Source: a virus. Taken from it: a DNA stretch of 21,071 bases. This document shows positions 7,601 through 16,447 of the stretch, piece after piece. The DNA lies in IMG/VR virus record IMGVR_UViG_3300023172_000239, positions 1 through 21,071 of that record, one strand, 5' to 3'. Numbering within the stretch: position 1 is the stretch's first letter; each line of letters starts with the position of its first letter. The notes under the pieces were generated by a model. The model had not been told where the DNA came from. It did no database searches and saw only the letters and a program-made list of their open reading frames with translations. The position numbers and the translations under genes were made by a program.

Positions 7601-9700
7601 ATCACCAACAATTAACTCAGTTGTAAACTTTGTATTTTTACCAATAACAGCAGCACTTGAATTTGCAACACTTAGTGTTCCTGTTAGTGTTGTTTGTGAA
7701 TCATCGTAAGGATCAGTTGAATCACTTGTCAACACAGTATCAGCAGTAAATGCTGGTGTACCTGCCTGATAAATTTGTTTTGCATCTTTGAAATCATATT
7801 CAACAATTGATTTAAAATAATTTGTATCAGAATCAATTACAGCAGTATTGGTTGATGTTGCACCTGTGATTGTTTCTCCTGCAGAGAATGTACCTTTTAA
7901 ATTTGAAATGACTACGATACCATTTTGTGCAGTACCACCTGATGTATAAGATGTAAATGCAGACGCATCGATGGCGATTGTAAATTCGGTTGAACTTGTA
8001 ACAGTAATCTCGTAAGTATTTCCATTGACTTCAGTCATACCACCAACACTATCAAAAGTAACTCTTTGTCCTGTTGAAAGATTGTGTGAAGATGATGTGG
8101 TAACTGTTAATGTATCAGACGCCCCAACCATATTACTGATTGCAGCTGAAACTGTTGCACTTGATGCCTCAACAATACCTGTTGCACCTGATGTTCCACC
8201 TGTGACTGTTTCACCAGTTGTTAGTGAATGTGCTAGTGTTGTTCTTAAATGTGCAAAGGCAGTAATATTAAATAAACCTAATTTGTATTGTGATGAAGTA
8301 TTTGATGATGATGCACCAACTGTACCAGATGTGTATTCAAAGAATCTTGGATGTGCAACACCAATTGTGTGAATGTCTGTACCTGCACCACTGTTTGCTG
8401 AACCTCTTGATGATGTTGCTTCTTTATATAAGACAACTTGTTTATATGCTTCAGTTTCACCTGTAACAGTATCAACATCAGGTGAACCATAAATGTTTGT
8501 AACATTAACAAAGTTACCTAATTGTAATCCAACAGTTGAGTTATTGACTGTTTCAAAATCTCTTGCCTTATCGACTGTCACATACTTTGTTGCAATAGTT
8601 TCCAACTCATAACCTTGAACATATGCTTTACCAGAACCAACACCTACAGCCAATCTTGCTTTTGATTGATCGGCAGTTAAATCAATTTCGTATAAAGGAT
8701 TTGCAGCTGTTCCATTTATTGTTGTATCTGGTCGATAGATGCCTCTTTCATATTGTGATAGAGTTGAATCATAATGATGTTCTCTTACATCAATGTCAAA
8801 ATTCTTTACGACATAGTTTCCTGATTCATCAAATGTTCTACGAGCAAGAGTATCTGCTAATAAATTATAATCTGTTTTAACAACTTTACTAAGAACGTTA
8901 CCATTATTAACTCTTAACAATTCAACAAAATCATCATCATCTGTATCTGTTAACTCTTTTTTAGAAAGTGTTAATGTAATTTTAAATCGATGAGCACCTG
9001 GTGCGTTTTCGTTTGATGAACCTTGTGCATTATCATTTAATGATGCATCATCGGAAGGTGTAATAAAACTTTCAGTAATTGTAAAACCAATTTTATAACT
9101 TGGGTTAACAAAGTATGGTTCAAGTATTAAAGTTTGTGCTGAATTTTTTACAAAGAAACCATTAACATAATAGATACCTGCTTCAACACGAACAGCAGAT
9201 CCTTGTCCTGTTGCTTTAGAATCGATTGGTAATGTGACATTATCAGTACCGACAGTTGCAGTTTCTCCACCATCACCTGTTAATGTTTCACCTGCAACGA
9301 ATCTGTTTATAACACCTGTTGATGCAGTCTTAGTATATCGAATATAAATTGTTGCTGCCTGTGTATCAGAAGCCTCACTTGCATTAATAACTTCACCAAC
9401 AACACCATTTGTATCACCAGTAAATACTGTACCAACTAAATCAGCAGCTGTCGATGTTGATATTGTAGAAAGTTTTGCAAAATGATATGTATTAATAAAA
9501 GTTAATTCACCTGGAATAATTTGAGCACCATCTTTAAATAAATGATCACCAAATCTTTTAACTTGATTTTGTAGGATAGATTGTAGTTGAGTTAGTTCTC
9601 TTGCTTGAACAGCAAATCCAGGTCGAAATAAAACTCGATGAAAATTTTTATCCTCACTAAAATCGTCATAGTATGGATTAACATTAAAGTTAGTTGCCAT
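4604..9700 (-). CDS. Giant virion structural protein, DUF4815 family (1698 aa)
   Basis: The N-terminus (about 5-75) carries the family hallmark: NPYYDDFSEDKNFHRVLF, then PGFAVQARELTQLQSILQ, then FGDHLFKDG. Internal modules include GE.(L/V/I)TG-type repeats (about 134-152, 492-508 and 602-622) and a HNLSTGQRVTF..V.GM.EVNGNTYEI module (about 515-585). Near residues 1528-1545 lies an Asp-rich motif, RDGDGIPDSRDADPDD, like a thrombospondin type 3 calcium site. The last part, from about 1587 (KSIICTQMYRTTG) to 1698, resembles a C-terminal domain I recall from other phage virion proteins. In marine T4-like phages this family sits after gp8 and is a large baseplate or tail-fibre-attachment component, so it may take the place of T4 gp9/gp10. 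That function is inference. No enzyme motif is seen. Confidence 0.85.
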   Translation of the reverse strand: MATNFNVNPYYDDFSEDKNFHRVLFRPGFAVQARELTQLQSILQNQVKRFGDHLFKDGAQIIPGELTFINTYHFAKLSTISTSTAADLVGTVFTGDTNGVVGEVINASEASDTQAATIYIRYTKTASTGVINRFVAGETLTGDGGETATVGTDNVTLPIDSKATGQGSAVRVEAGIYYVNGFFVKNSAQTLILEPYFVNPSYKIGFTITESFITPSDDASLNDNAQGSSNENAPGAHRFKITLTLSKKELTDTDDDDFVELLRVNNGNVLSKVVKTDYNLLADTLARRTFDESGNYVVKNFDIDVREHHYDSTLSQYERGIYRPDTTINGTAANPLYEIDLTADQSKARLAVGVGSGKAYVQGYELETIATKYVTVDKARDFETVNNSTVGLQLGNFVNVTNIYGSPDVDTVTGETEAYKQVVLYKEATSSRGSANSGAGTDIHTIGVAHPRFFEYTSGTVGASSSNTSSQYKLGLFNITAFAHLRTTLAHSLTTGETVTGGTSGATGIVEASSATVSAAISNMVGASDTLTVTTSSSHNLSTGQRVTFDSVGGMTEVNGNTYEITVTSSTEFTIAIDASAFTSYTSGGTAQNGIVVISNLKGTFSAGETITGATSTNTAVIDSDTNYFKSIVEYDFKDAKQIYQAGTPAFTADTVLTSDSTDPYDDSQTTLTGTLSVANSSAAVIGKNTKFTTELIVGDTIAFTDNTGESLTGTVLAIVSDTSLTLASAVGSADVTTSSPIERRRTKLQESQNNTLVYKMPEGVVKTLKTASNDGLTDTTFTVRRQFVATLTGDGIGIFNAGANETFASLASGDYTLMHITAGSSSGSVGDITSLSGNNHEGDSIFTRSSGNDQLTIDLGANYGGSQVKLTATITREVAGEKSKTLVAGSTLNITTEATATASSISLGKADIYALNSVYMAADFSTAATTSDTDITDRFDLDNGQRDNFYDLGRIKLKSGAQAPTGRLLINFDYFSHGAGDYFSVDSYAIDYANIPSFKSEVREETLELRDCIDFRPRVADGSDVVGYNDKDATGAKNFLNTGAVSVDIPKPGSNFRADFEFYLSRIDSIYLTTKGQFKQAKGSSAVDPQRPDAIDNSMVLCYLRLPAYTFSTSDVTVIPVDNRRYTMRDIGKLESRIKNLEYYTSLSLLEQETLNLQIQDADGFNRFKNGFLVDTFKGHNVGDTTSADYQCSMDLENGVVRPRCTTDQIALTETATTDTARTSAGYKKTGDLITLPYTEVELVSNLSATTTVNVNPFNVFTYYGNMKLTPEVDEWKDTKTSPDLVVNNDLLYNSIKDIPNPAHKTGTVWNEWQNNWTGTFVEKTNSGNQRTVKEGRTGTATRTGLKRELSSQVVQQSFGEKVVDLSYVPYIRSKTITFTVTGLKPLSKHYAYFEEVDVSAYITPDGGSLGGQLTSDANGSLTGTFAIPEPSVSGNPKWRCGERVFKITDSTANFRTGLHNESFASAKYRAQGLLVTEQETIYATRVPEVLETKLMEENSIREVTDSFTFYNGGSSSSNANRGGNDRGNRDRDGDGIPDSRDADPDDSRVRHLHELRNREEQESYAGTPFQKYDPSPNTGASNKNSGKSIICTQMYRTTGNENWERAMKLWYIYQQKFLTMTHQEGYHWVFGPFVKGMKRSKVLTKIGSHIAQRRTNHIKHILLKTKPDYLGKIYMTIGEPVVYLAGKVLNIIKGKK

Positions 9701-9706
9701 AATTTA

Positions 9707-11092
9707 TTAGAACTCCACTATGAGTTTGATGTTTTCTGTTTGGTCAGATGCTCTTGAAATTGGTTTTCTGTTTTCAATGTAAAGCACATCACCACTATCA
9801 TGTGTTAATTCAGGAGTTGTATCAACACTTGAAGGTGAACCAGAGATACCAGATGTAGCACCTGTCACTGTATCAGAGGATGTAAACTCTGTTAGGTTAC
9901 CGTTTGCATCAACACCTTGATTAGCAAATTGTGGTTGAATATATCTCAACACATAAGTTGATGTGTTATAATCAACAACATAACCAACAGCACCTGTTGA
10001 ACTTCCTGTAATCTTTTCGTCAACTGTGAATGTGCCAGGATCAGAAGCAAAAGTCATAGACTTAGTTGCATCTAATGTTGATGCAGTTGCAGTTGAACCT
10101 GTTGTACTATCAACTGGATTTCTTACTAATGCAATTCTTCTAAAGTCGTTGTCAGTTGTAAACTCACCACTTTCACTTTGTTCTAAATCTACATTAACCA
10201 TTACAAAGAAACCACCAAGTTCTTTTACACAATCAGTAGCGTGGCCACCTTCTGGTGAAATGATAAAGTCAATATCAGAACCTGATACGTTTCCAAAATC
10301 TGAAGCAAGAATACTTGCAAAGGTATAACCAGAACCTGCATTGGTAATTGTAACACTTGTAACGGCACCAGATGATACAACAACTGTACATTCACCACCT
10401 GAACCATCACCACGAATGGCAACAGAGGTATAAGTGTTATCAGTACCAGATGAACCACCGTCTGTGATTTTGACATTCTCAATAGCGCCAGCAGTTGTAG
10501 AGTAGTCAGTTGATTCAGTTGATACGTGCATAAAATCTGTTGATAGGAAAGCAGCTTGTTCAGCGGCAGTTAGTGAGTACATATATTTCCACACATAACT
10601 ATCAGCAGTTGTGAACGTTGATGTTGATTTATTTCCTGTAGGTTCGGTTGTTGATGTTGCACCACCATTATTATCAATACACTTATAGACATCATATGTA
10701 CTATTCATTACATAGAAAGTAGCATCAAATAAATTTGTTGCACCAGAATCAGCAGAAATAGCAGAACCTGCTGAATTGATGTTTCCATAATCGTGTCGAT
10801 AATAATCATATACTGTACCTGAGGTCCAGTTTCTTCTTGGAATGACTATCGATACATCCGAACTTGTAATCTTTTTAGCAGATAACATATCATCATAAGC
10901 ATAGAACTCAGACCCTATGTCATCGTTTGGAGTAGGTGGGGCTGCATCTGTACCATCGTTAAATGCTTGATTATCAACAAATGCTTGAGGACGACCAATG
11001 CCAAGATAGTAAGTATCGCCTGCTTCACCAAAACTCTCATTAAATTGTTCAGCGTTGTGAACTCTAAATTTGTTTGTTATTATTGCTGGCAT
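9707..11092 (-). CDS. gp8: Baseplate wedge subunit, gp8-like (461 aa)
   Basis: The protein starts MPAIITNKFRVHNAEQFNES, followed by a YYLGIGRPQAF element, DDM.SAKKI..SDVS..IPRRNW..GTVYDYY and FYVMN..YDVYKCIDNN. It then has SYVWKYMYSL and, near residues 296-325, V..DLEQ...F....DFRRI.LVRNP. This is the set of motifs I associate with gp8 of T4-like cyanophages. In T4, gp8 dimers join the baseplate wedge with gp7, gp10 and gp6. The gene order gp25, gp6, 969-aa protein, gp8 fits. It is longer than T4 gp8 (334 aa), and part of the excess is two GE.(I/V)TG-type modules near 354-372 and 402-418. It has its own late promoter at 11118-11125 and a GGAG about 12 bases before the start. Confidence 0.8.
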   Translation of the reverse strand: MPAIITNKFRVHNAEQFNESFGEAGDTYYLGIGRPQAFVDNQAFNDGTDAAPPTPNDDIGSEFYAYDDMLSAKKITSSDVSIVIPRRNWTSGTVYDYYRHDYGNINSAGSAISADSGATNLFDATFYVMNSTYDVYKCIDNNGGATSTTEPTGNKSTSTFTTADSYVWKYMYSLTAAEQAAFLSTDFMHVSTESTDYSTTAGAIENVKITDGGSSGTDNTYTSVAIRGDGSGGECTVVVSSGAVTSVTITNAGSGYTFASILASDFGNVSGSDIDFIISPEGGHATDCVKELGGFFVMVNVDLEQSESGEFTTDNDFRRIALVRNPVDSTTGSTATASTLDATKSMTFASDPGTFTVDEKITGSSTGAVGYVVDYNTSTYVLRYIQPQFANQGVDANGNLTEFTSSDTVTGATSGISGSPSSVDTTPELTHDSGDVLYIENRKPISRASDQTENIKLIVEF

Positions 11093-11117
11093 CTTTCATT
11101 AAACTCCATTTACTCTA

Positions 11118-11125
11118 TTATTTAT
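11118..11125 (-). promoter_or_regulatory. T4-type late promoter (TATAAATA)
   Basis: The complement reads exactly TATAAATA, in the 41-base gap between the 969-aa gene and the gp8-like gene. It lies 26 bases before the gp8-like ATG, so the predicted leader is about 20 bases and contains GGAG. Confidence 0.65.
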
Positions 11126-11133
11126 ACATCTTT

Positions 11134-14043
11134 TTAAGATGATGTTGTCACCTCAGCAGGAATTGCGAAATTTGTTTTCATCTTAGGATTACTCACAAAT
11201 TCACCCAATCTTACTGCTTGACCGTTTAAACTTGTATTTCGTGTACCTGTTAAAACTATCTTATTCAGTGATCCTATTGTAATACCTGTATCAGTATCAT
11301 CACTTGATTGATCATACAATGGATGACTAAATGTTCTTGTTTTATATAGTACGTTTTGTAAAGTACCAATTCGTGGTCCAGAATATGCAAGACCTGTTCG
11401 TACTGTAACACCTCGAATTGTTTCTGTTGGTAAAGAAGGAAACTTAATTGTCTTTTGTGTATTTAATGTGACATCTCTTGTATTTGATGTGAAACTATCA
11501 GCAAGTTCAATACCACGATTTGCATTGGCACGAACAGAGGTACCGTCAGACGTTGTACCTAGTCGTCTACCAATCTTCTCACCAAAGATAACTTCTAGTA
11601 ATGATACAAAATCACCTTCACCAAATCCATTGAGTAATGTAAATCCTTTTTTAATTTCAGCACTTACACTTGTTCGAATCGAAACTTCACCAAAGACATT
11701 GAAACCTGCTGGGTGTATTGAACGTTTTAAATCATCTCTCCAAGATGTAATTGCTTCACCAACTTTTATTACATAAGAATAATCTTGGTAATAAAAACTA
11801 TCTTGTATCTTTTTTGTTAACTCAGAAACATGACCATCTACGTTAATATACTCACCAAATCCTGTAACAGTTGTTCCGACTGTTGAAGTAACATCAGCTT
11901 GATTTGCTAATACAACAGTTGCAGTTTCACCTGAAGTATTTCCTGTAATTGTTTGCCCAACTAAGAATGTTCCGTCAACATTTGATAATGTTAAAATATT
12001 TTTATCACCATCATAAGAAACAACAGTTGCGGTTGCCGTTGATAATGTTTCTGTAATCATTGTATCATTATCTTCAGCAATAATGTCAAATGGTGTATCG
12101 TCTTGTACTAAAGTTTCAGCAATCAGATACTCATCGTTTTCTGATTTTAAAAATTCAATTGGACTTGTACCTAAAATACTTTTCTTTGAAACACCACCTT
12201 CATAATTTTGTGCAATGAATAAACCAGATTCGTCTTCTAATTGAATACCACCATCATCACTTTCTAATAAAATTTCTGAAGGACGATTAGGTTCTAAAAC
12301 TACTCTATCATCTCTTGTTGATCCAATCTCTAAATTTAAATCATAAACAGCATTCATTGTAATTGTTTCACCAACTGTAAATGATGAAGAAAGATTTTCA
12401 ATTTGCATATGCAATCTTGGCTTAATTAGTGGGGCAGTATCATATCGGAATCCTCTATTCAATAAATTAACATTTAATAATCCTCCTGCGTTTCTGGCGA
12501 TTGCATATAATGATGCGCTAGATCCACTTGTACTTGTTATTGTTAAATTTGGAACAGTAAAATAACCTGCACCTTTATTTGTAATTAAAATATCTGTGAT
12601 GTCATCAAGACTACTGTTTGTGGCATCTTCCATAATAATAATATCACCTTCTTCATTGATAAGACGATCACTATCATCGGATGTTTCTAAAGTAAAACCA
12701 CCATTAACGACACGAACTTTAGCAGCTAAAGCTGACCCACCTGTATTTGTATTATCTACAACAATAGTATCTCCTATTTCATAACCAGAACCACCTGTTT
12801 CAACTTTAATTTCATCAATGGATGATTGACGCAAACTACCAACTGTCACACTACCATTTGTTCCAATTGATGTTGAGTTATCTACCTCAATTACTTCATC
12901 TAAACTATAATAATTACCAATAGAATTAATTGTAATATCATCAATAACTTTGTGTATTGCACAAGTAATAATAATGTCAGGATCTGTATTGTCAACACCA
13001 GTTAAAAGAACTTCTTCTTCTTGATCTATTTCATCACCAGTTTCTAAAAGAAGAATATCTCCTGCAACACCATCTTCTAATTGAAAATTATCACCTGTTG
13101 ATGAAATAAAAGTTCCATTAATACTTCCTGAGTTGATGAATAAAGTTGCAACCACTACACCATTATCAACAGTTTGCAATGTCACCTGATCAACAACAGC
13201 CGTTGCTTCTTTTATGACAGTATTACCTACGACTGTTTGTTGAGTGATTGTTTGTCCAACAAGATTAGCAACGTTTCCATCTGATGGTGTTTTGAGTGTA
13301 ACTTTTAAAATTGTGTCAGTTGAAAACTTACCATCAGACACACGAAGCATATCTCTGTTTGGATAATATATCTCAGGTGTTTCATTGAATAATGCACGGA
13401 AGAAAACTTCATGTGCCTTTTTAGAACCTTTACTATTATATAAGTCGATAACTCTTTTTGTAAATGCTTCTTTATCTAAACTAGGATCTAAGTCATTCGG
13501 TATTGTATCTAAAAATTTATTTCGAAACTGTATAAAGAAATCATCAATCGAATCATCGATGTCAATATACTTTAAAAGATTGGTAAAGTTTTCTACAGGA
13601 TTGGCACGATACTTTGAAATGATTGCAGTCGCATTAGATGATGAACCTACAATTTCTTCACCTGTAATAAATTTACTATTAGAAGAAATATAAAGTTTAC
13701 CATTGTCGGCATCTTCAGCTAAAATAGTTGCAGTTTGTCCAGATGTTTGTCCTGTGACTGTTTCGCCTTTTTGAAATTCACCAATGCCTGATTGTTCATC
13801 AACAAGATAATCACCATTGTCATTTCCAAATTCATCAGTTGCATTGAGTTGAAGAAAAGATGTAACTTCAGTTTCTAAAAGTATATTATCAATATCACCT
13901 TGATTGGTAATTGTAAGTTGAGCAGATTCTAAAAGAGTATAATACTTTTCGACAAATTCTAAAAGAGCAGGACTTTGTGATTGAACAAACTCAGGTAATT
14001 GTCTGGATACTAAGTTCGATAATTTTTTATCATTAGTTGCCAT
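11134..14043 (-). CDS. Large baseplate wedge / tail structural protein in the gene 7 position (969 aa)
   Basis: The N-terminus has LSNLVSRQLPEFVQSQSPALL followed by EFVEKYYTLLES (about 7-40). Residues 151-241 read NFTNLLKYIDID..IDDFF.QFRNKFL, then KRVIDLYNSKGSKKAHEVFF and IYYPNRDMLRVSDGKF. I recall both blocks from the large protein between gp6 and gp8 in marine T4-like phages. An inserted stretch (about 85-145) holds two GE.(V/I).G..S..ATA modules, and another copy lies near 689-709. The middle is full of acidic strands of the type ILLE.(D/E)G and IIMED. T4 gp7 (the wedge core initiator) is of similar length and lies at the same place, so this is a positional gp7 equivalent. Sequence homology to gp7 itself is not something I can show. 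ATG 14043 is 6 bases after the gp6 stop and has only a weak ribosome-binding site. Confidence 0.75.
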   Translation of the reverse strand: MATNDKKLSNLVSRQLPEFVQSQSPALLEFVEKYYTLLESAQLTITNQGDIDNILLETEVTSFLQLNATDEFGNDNGDYLVDEQSGIGEFQKGETVTGQTSGQTATILAEDADNGKLYISSNSKFITGEEIVGSSSNATAIISKYRANPVENFTNLLKYIDIDDSIDDFFIQFRNKFLDTIPNDLDPSLDKEAFTKRVIDLYNSKGSKKAHEVFFRALFNETPEIYYPNRDMLRVSDGKFSTDTILKVTLKTPSDGNVANLVGQTITQQTVVGNTVIKEATAVVDQVTLQTVDNGVVVATLFINSGSINGTFISSTGDNFQLEDGVAGDILLLETGDEIDQEEEVLLTGVDNTDPDIIITCAIHKVIDDITINSIGNYYSLDEVIEVDNSTSIGTNGSVTVGSLRQSSIDEIKVETGGSGYEIGDTIVVDNTNTGGSALAAKVRVVNGGFTLETSDDSDRLINEEGDIIIMEDATNSSLDDITDILITNKGAGYFTVPNLTITSTSGSSASLYAIARNAGGLLNVNLLNRGFRYDTAPLIKPRLHMQIENLSSSFTVGETITMNAVYDLNLEIGSTRDDRVVLEPNRPSEILLESDDGGIQLEDESGLFIAQNYEGGVSKKSILGTSPIEFLKSENDEYLIAETLVQDDTPFDIIAEDNDTMITETLSTATATVVSYDGDKNILTLSNVDGTFLVGQTITGNTSGETATVVLANQADVTSTVGTTVTGFGEYINVDGHVSELTKKIQDSFYYQDYSYVIKVGEAITSWRDDLKRSIHPAGFNVFGEVSIRTSVSAEIKKGFTLLNGFGEGDFVSLLEVIFGEKIGRRLGTTSDGTSVRANANRGIELADSFTSNTRDVTLNTQKTIKFPSLPTETIRGVTVRTGLAYSGPRIGTLQNVLYKTRTFSHPLYDQSSDDTDTGITIGSLNKIVLTGTRNTSLNGQAVRLGEFVSNPKMKTNFAIPAEVTTSS

Positions 14044-14049
14044 TGGTCA

Positions 14050-15975
14050 TTAATAACTTGATGTAGATCCTGAACCAGCACCTGTTGTTGTTACAGTAGT
14101 TGTTGTACCTGTTGATGTTGTTGAAGTTGTTCCAGTTGCAGTGTAAGAACTTGCGTTAGTTGTATAACCAACACCTGCATTAGATTCGTAAGTGTCTAGT
14201 GATGCATCAACAACCATGTTCGCAGTATCAATTTCTAAAAGTTGTTGACGAACAGGAACAATATCATTTGATGCAGGTTGTGTCTTTACTCTAATCTTTG
14301 TGCTTGTTGCACCATCAACATTTGAAACAGCAGTAATGTAAATATCACTGATTGTAATTTTACCAGTTGCATAATCAATTGTTCCTTGTGTTGAGTTTTG
14401 AATCGTCTTTACACCACCGACAAGATAATATAATCTTACATTACCTGAACCATCATCATCTAAAAAGTATTCTCTACCTGAACCGTCATTGGTATTAAAT
14501 CCTGTTGTTTCTAAAATAGAAGTATGTCCCATATGTGGATGATATAAACTATTTTCAAAATTAATTGTGTATGTATTTGTACCAGAAGTATTTGGTGTAA
14601 AATACTGATATACTTTTAATCTTGTAATGTTAGATAAAATAGAAGCATCAGTATCATCAATTGATTTTATAAACTTTGAATATCTAAACATATTTCCAAA
14701 CTGTTCTAAATTATTTGTACTGAAATTTGTAATTGTTGTTGTGACTAGTGTTTCAATATCATTGTCTGTCTTTGTTGTAATCTTTGAATCATACTTTACA
14801 TACACTTCAGGTATTAAGTAAGTAATCACAGGATCAACAATAACAGGAATGACTGAACCAACATTGTAACTATTTAAACTTGTTTTGATTGAATCTTTAA
14901 CAGAGTTTGTTAACGTAACACCACTGGTAGGTTTGATTGCAATAAACACACGACCATATGTTGGTGGGTTATTATCTTCACCACCCCATACTTGTATTGA
15001 TTGCACATTGGCATATAAACTTCTTACCAATGCTTTGTAATCGTTAGCAGTCACTGCTCGATTTTGAGAAGAATATTTTTTTGGTGCATTAAACTTAATC
15101 GAATCAACACTCTCAGCGTCAGCACCACCACCCGATGCAGATGAAGTTACAACGGTGATATTACTGAAACCACCAATCGTACTTGCATTAGTAAATGTTG
15201 TTGCACCATTACTATCAGCCGCATTAGTGACAATGTATTCTAAACTAACAATGTTTCCGTTTGATAATGATTTACCTAAAACACCATCACCAAACTTCAC
15301 TTCATATTGTGAATCTTCTACTGCCTCTAAAAAGTAAACAGCAGATGTTGAATCAACACTAGTAACATCTTCGGTTAAAGTATAGGCAGTTGTTGTTGAA
15401 TCACTTGAAGAATTTTGTACAGTGACTTTTAGTGTAGATGTGTCAGCACTTGTGTTCTTAATTAAAAATCTTTGATTGGCGTTTGATGTGTCAACTGTAT
15501 ATTTGTTTGTAACTAAAGTACCTTCATATACTTTGACATTTGAAAAAGTAAACACACCATTTGTTGGTGTAATAGATCGTGCTACATTAGTCACATAGTT
15601 ATAAGATACACCATCAATCGTTGTCGTAAACGCTGTGCCTTTTGGCATTGTTAAAGTTGAACCTGTTGCATCATTCACTGTTACTGATAAAGTAGCAAAT
15701 GGTGAACGTGATGAACGAGCAGTGTACCCGATATGTTTTGCATGAGATACAACTGAGTTTCTCAAATCAGCAGAATCTAAAAACATTTCATTGGCCAACA
15801 TATTTGCATAGACTGATTGATAGTGAGTATTGTATGCTAATAAGTCTAAGAGAACAGCCATACCTGAACCTTCAAAATCATAATCTGTAAATTCATTTTG
15901 TTTTGTTAAGAAGGTTTTTAAATTAGATTTAATTTCATCAAAGTCTAATTCTGTAATGTTAATTCTCTCTGCCAT
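14050..15975 (-). CDS. gp6: Baseplate wedge subunit gp6 (641 aa)
   Basis: The protein is a clear gp6-type (baseplate J-like) sequence. Residues about 29-72 contain FTDYDFEGSGMAVLLDLLAY, then NTHYQSVYANMLANEMFLDS and ADLR, then HAKHIGYTARS. Residues about 300-346 contain QNRAVTANDYKALVRSLY and GR.FIAIKP. In T4, gp6 dimers form the continuous inner ring of the baseplate that ties the wedges together. The length is close to T4 gp6 (660 aa). The last 34 residues or so are almost only Thr, Ser, Gly and Ala, an odd low-complexity tail that I would not expect in the folded core. The ATG overlaps the gp25 stop by one base (TAATG), so the two are probably translationally coupled. Confidence 0.92.
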   Translation of the reverse strand: MAERINITELDFDEIKSNLKTFLTKQNEFTDYDFEGSGMAVLLDLLAYNTHYQSVYANMLANEMFLDSADLRNSVVSHAKHIGYTARSSRSPFATLSVTVNDATGSTLTMPKGTAFTTTIDGVSYNYVTNVARSITPTNGVFTFSNVKVYEGTLVTNKYTVDTSNANQRFLIKNTSADTSTLKVTVQNSSSDSTTTAYTLTEDVTSVDSTSAVYFLEAVEDSQYEVKFGDGVLGKSLSNGNIVSLEYIVTNAADSNGATTFTNASTIGGFSNITVVTSSASGGGADAESVDSIKFNAPKKYSSQNRAVTANDYKALVRSLYANVQSIQVWGGEDNNPPTYGRVFIAIKPTSGVTLTNSVKDSIKTSLNSYNVGSVIPVIVDPVITYLIPEVYVKYDSKITTKTDNDIETLVTTTITNFSTNNLEQFGNMFRYSKFIKSIDDTDASILSNITRLKVYQYFTPNTSGTNTYTINFENSLYHPHMGHTSILETTGFNTNDGSGREYFLDDDGSGNVRLYYLVGGVKTIQNSTQGTIDYATGKITISDIYITAVSNVDGATSTKIRVKTQPASNDIVPVRQQLLEIDTANMVVDASLDTYESNAGVGYTTNASSYTATGTTSTTSTGTTTTVTTTGAGSGSTSSY

Positions 15976-16418
15976 TATCGTAATCTTTCTAAGAAGGTTG
16001 TAAATGAAACTAACTCACCAGGTATGTTCACCACATAAAAGTTGATCGTTACTTCATATGAGTTTCGATCTAATTGTGGGTTAGCATTCACACTGACCAA
16101 TCTTGCACGAGGTTCAAAGTTATTGATGACCTCTGAAATTTGTTTTGTTAACAGATTGGCAGTCAACGGTGTCATCGGTTCAAATAATATATCAGTGACA
16201 TTCGATCCAATCTCTGGATGAAATGGTCGTTCATAGTGTTTCGTCAACACTAAATTTTTGACACTTTGTTTAACCGCTTCAATATCTGTTTTCTTTGTTA
16301 TATCTTTTGTATTCGGATGTGGAGAAAATATCAGATTTAAATCTTTATAGATACGAGCACTTCTGGCACTATTATTAGTACGAGAGGCGTCCCTACTTCC
16401 TGTTTGATATATTGCCAT
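15975..16418 (-). CDS. gp25: Baseplate wedge subunit gp25 (147 aa)
   Basis: The protein belongs to the gp25/GpW family, which forms the sheath-priming part of the baseplate wedge. Visible hallmarks are the helix DIEAVKQSVKNLVLT, ERPFHPEIGS (about 63-72) and the family's EPR motif in NFEPRARL (about 100-107). The end is a beta strand, YEVTINFYVVN. It is about 15 residues longer than T4 gp25 (132 aa). The extra part is a basic, disordered-looking N-terminus (MAIYQTGSRDASRTNNSARS). There is no in-frame internal ATG that would give a shorter form before the conserved part. An exact late promoter sits 7 bases before the ATG and no useful Shine-Dalgarno is present, so the mRNA may be leaderless. 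Confidence 0.92.
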   Translation of the reverse strand: MAIYQTGSRDASRTNNSARSARIYKDLNLIFSPHPNTKDITKKTDIEAVKQSVKNLVLTKHYERPFHPEIGSNVTDILFEPMTPLTANLLTKQISEVINNFEPRARLVSVNANPQLDRNSYEVTINFYVVNIPGELVSFTTFLERLR

Positions 16419-16424
16419 ACCTAA

Positions 16425-16432
16425 TATTTATA
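16425..16432 (-). promoter_or_regulatory. T4-type late promoter (TATAAATA) before gp25
   Basis: The complement reads TATAAATATTAGGTATG. The exact octamer ends 7 bases before the A of the gp25 ATG, so the expected start of transcription is within one or two bases of the start codon. It lies in the 29-base gap after the 47-aa gene. Confidence 0.65.
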
Positions 16433-16447
16433 TGGCAAATAAAGAAA

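Noticed and set aside
9707-16418. Integration, transposon or attachment-site signals in the baseplate block
   Set aside because: I saw no transposase, integrase, terminal inverted repeats or target duplications. Gene order is the conserved T4-like order.
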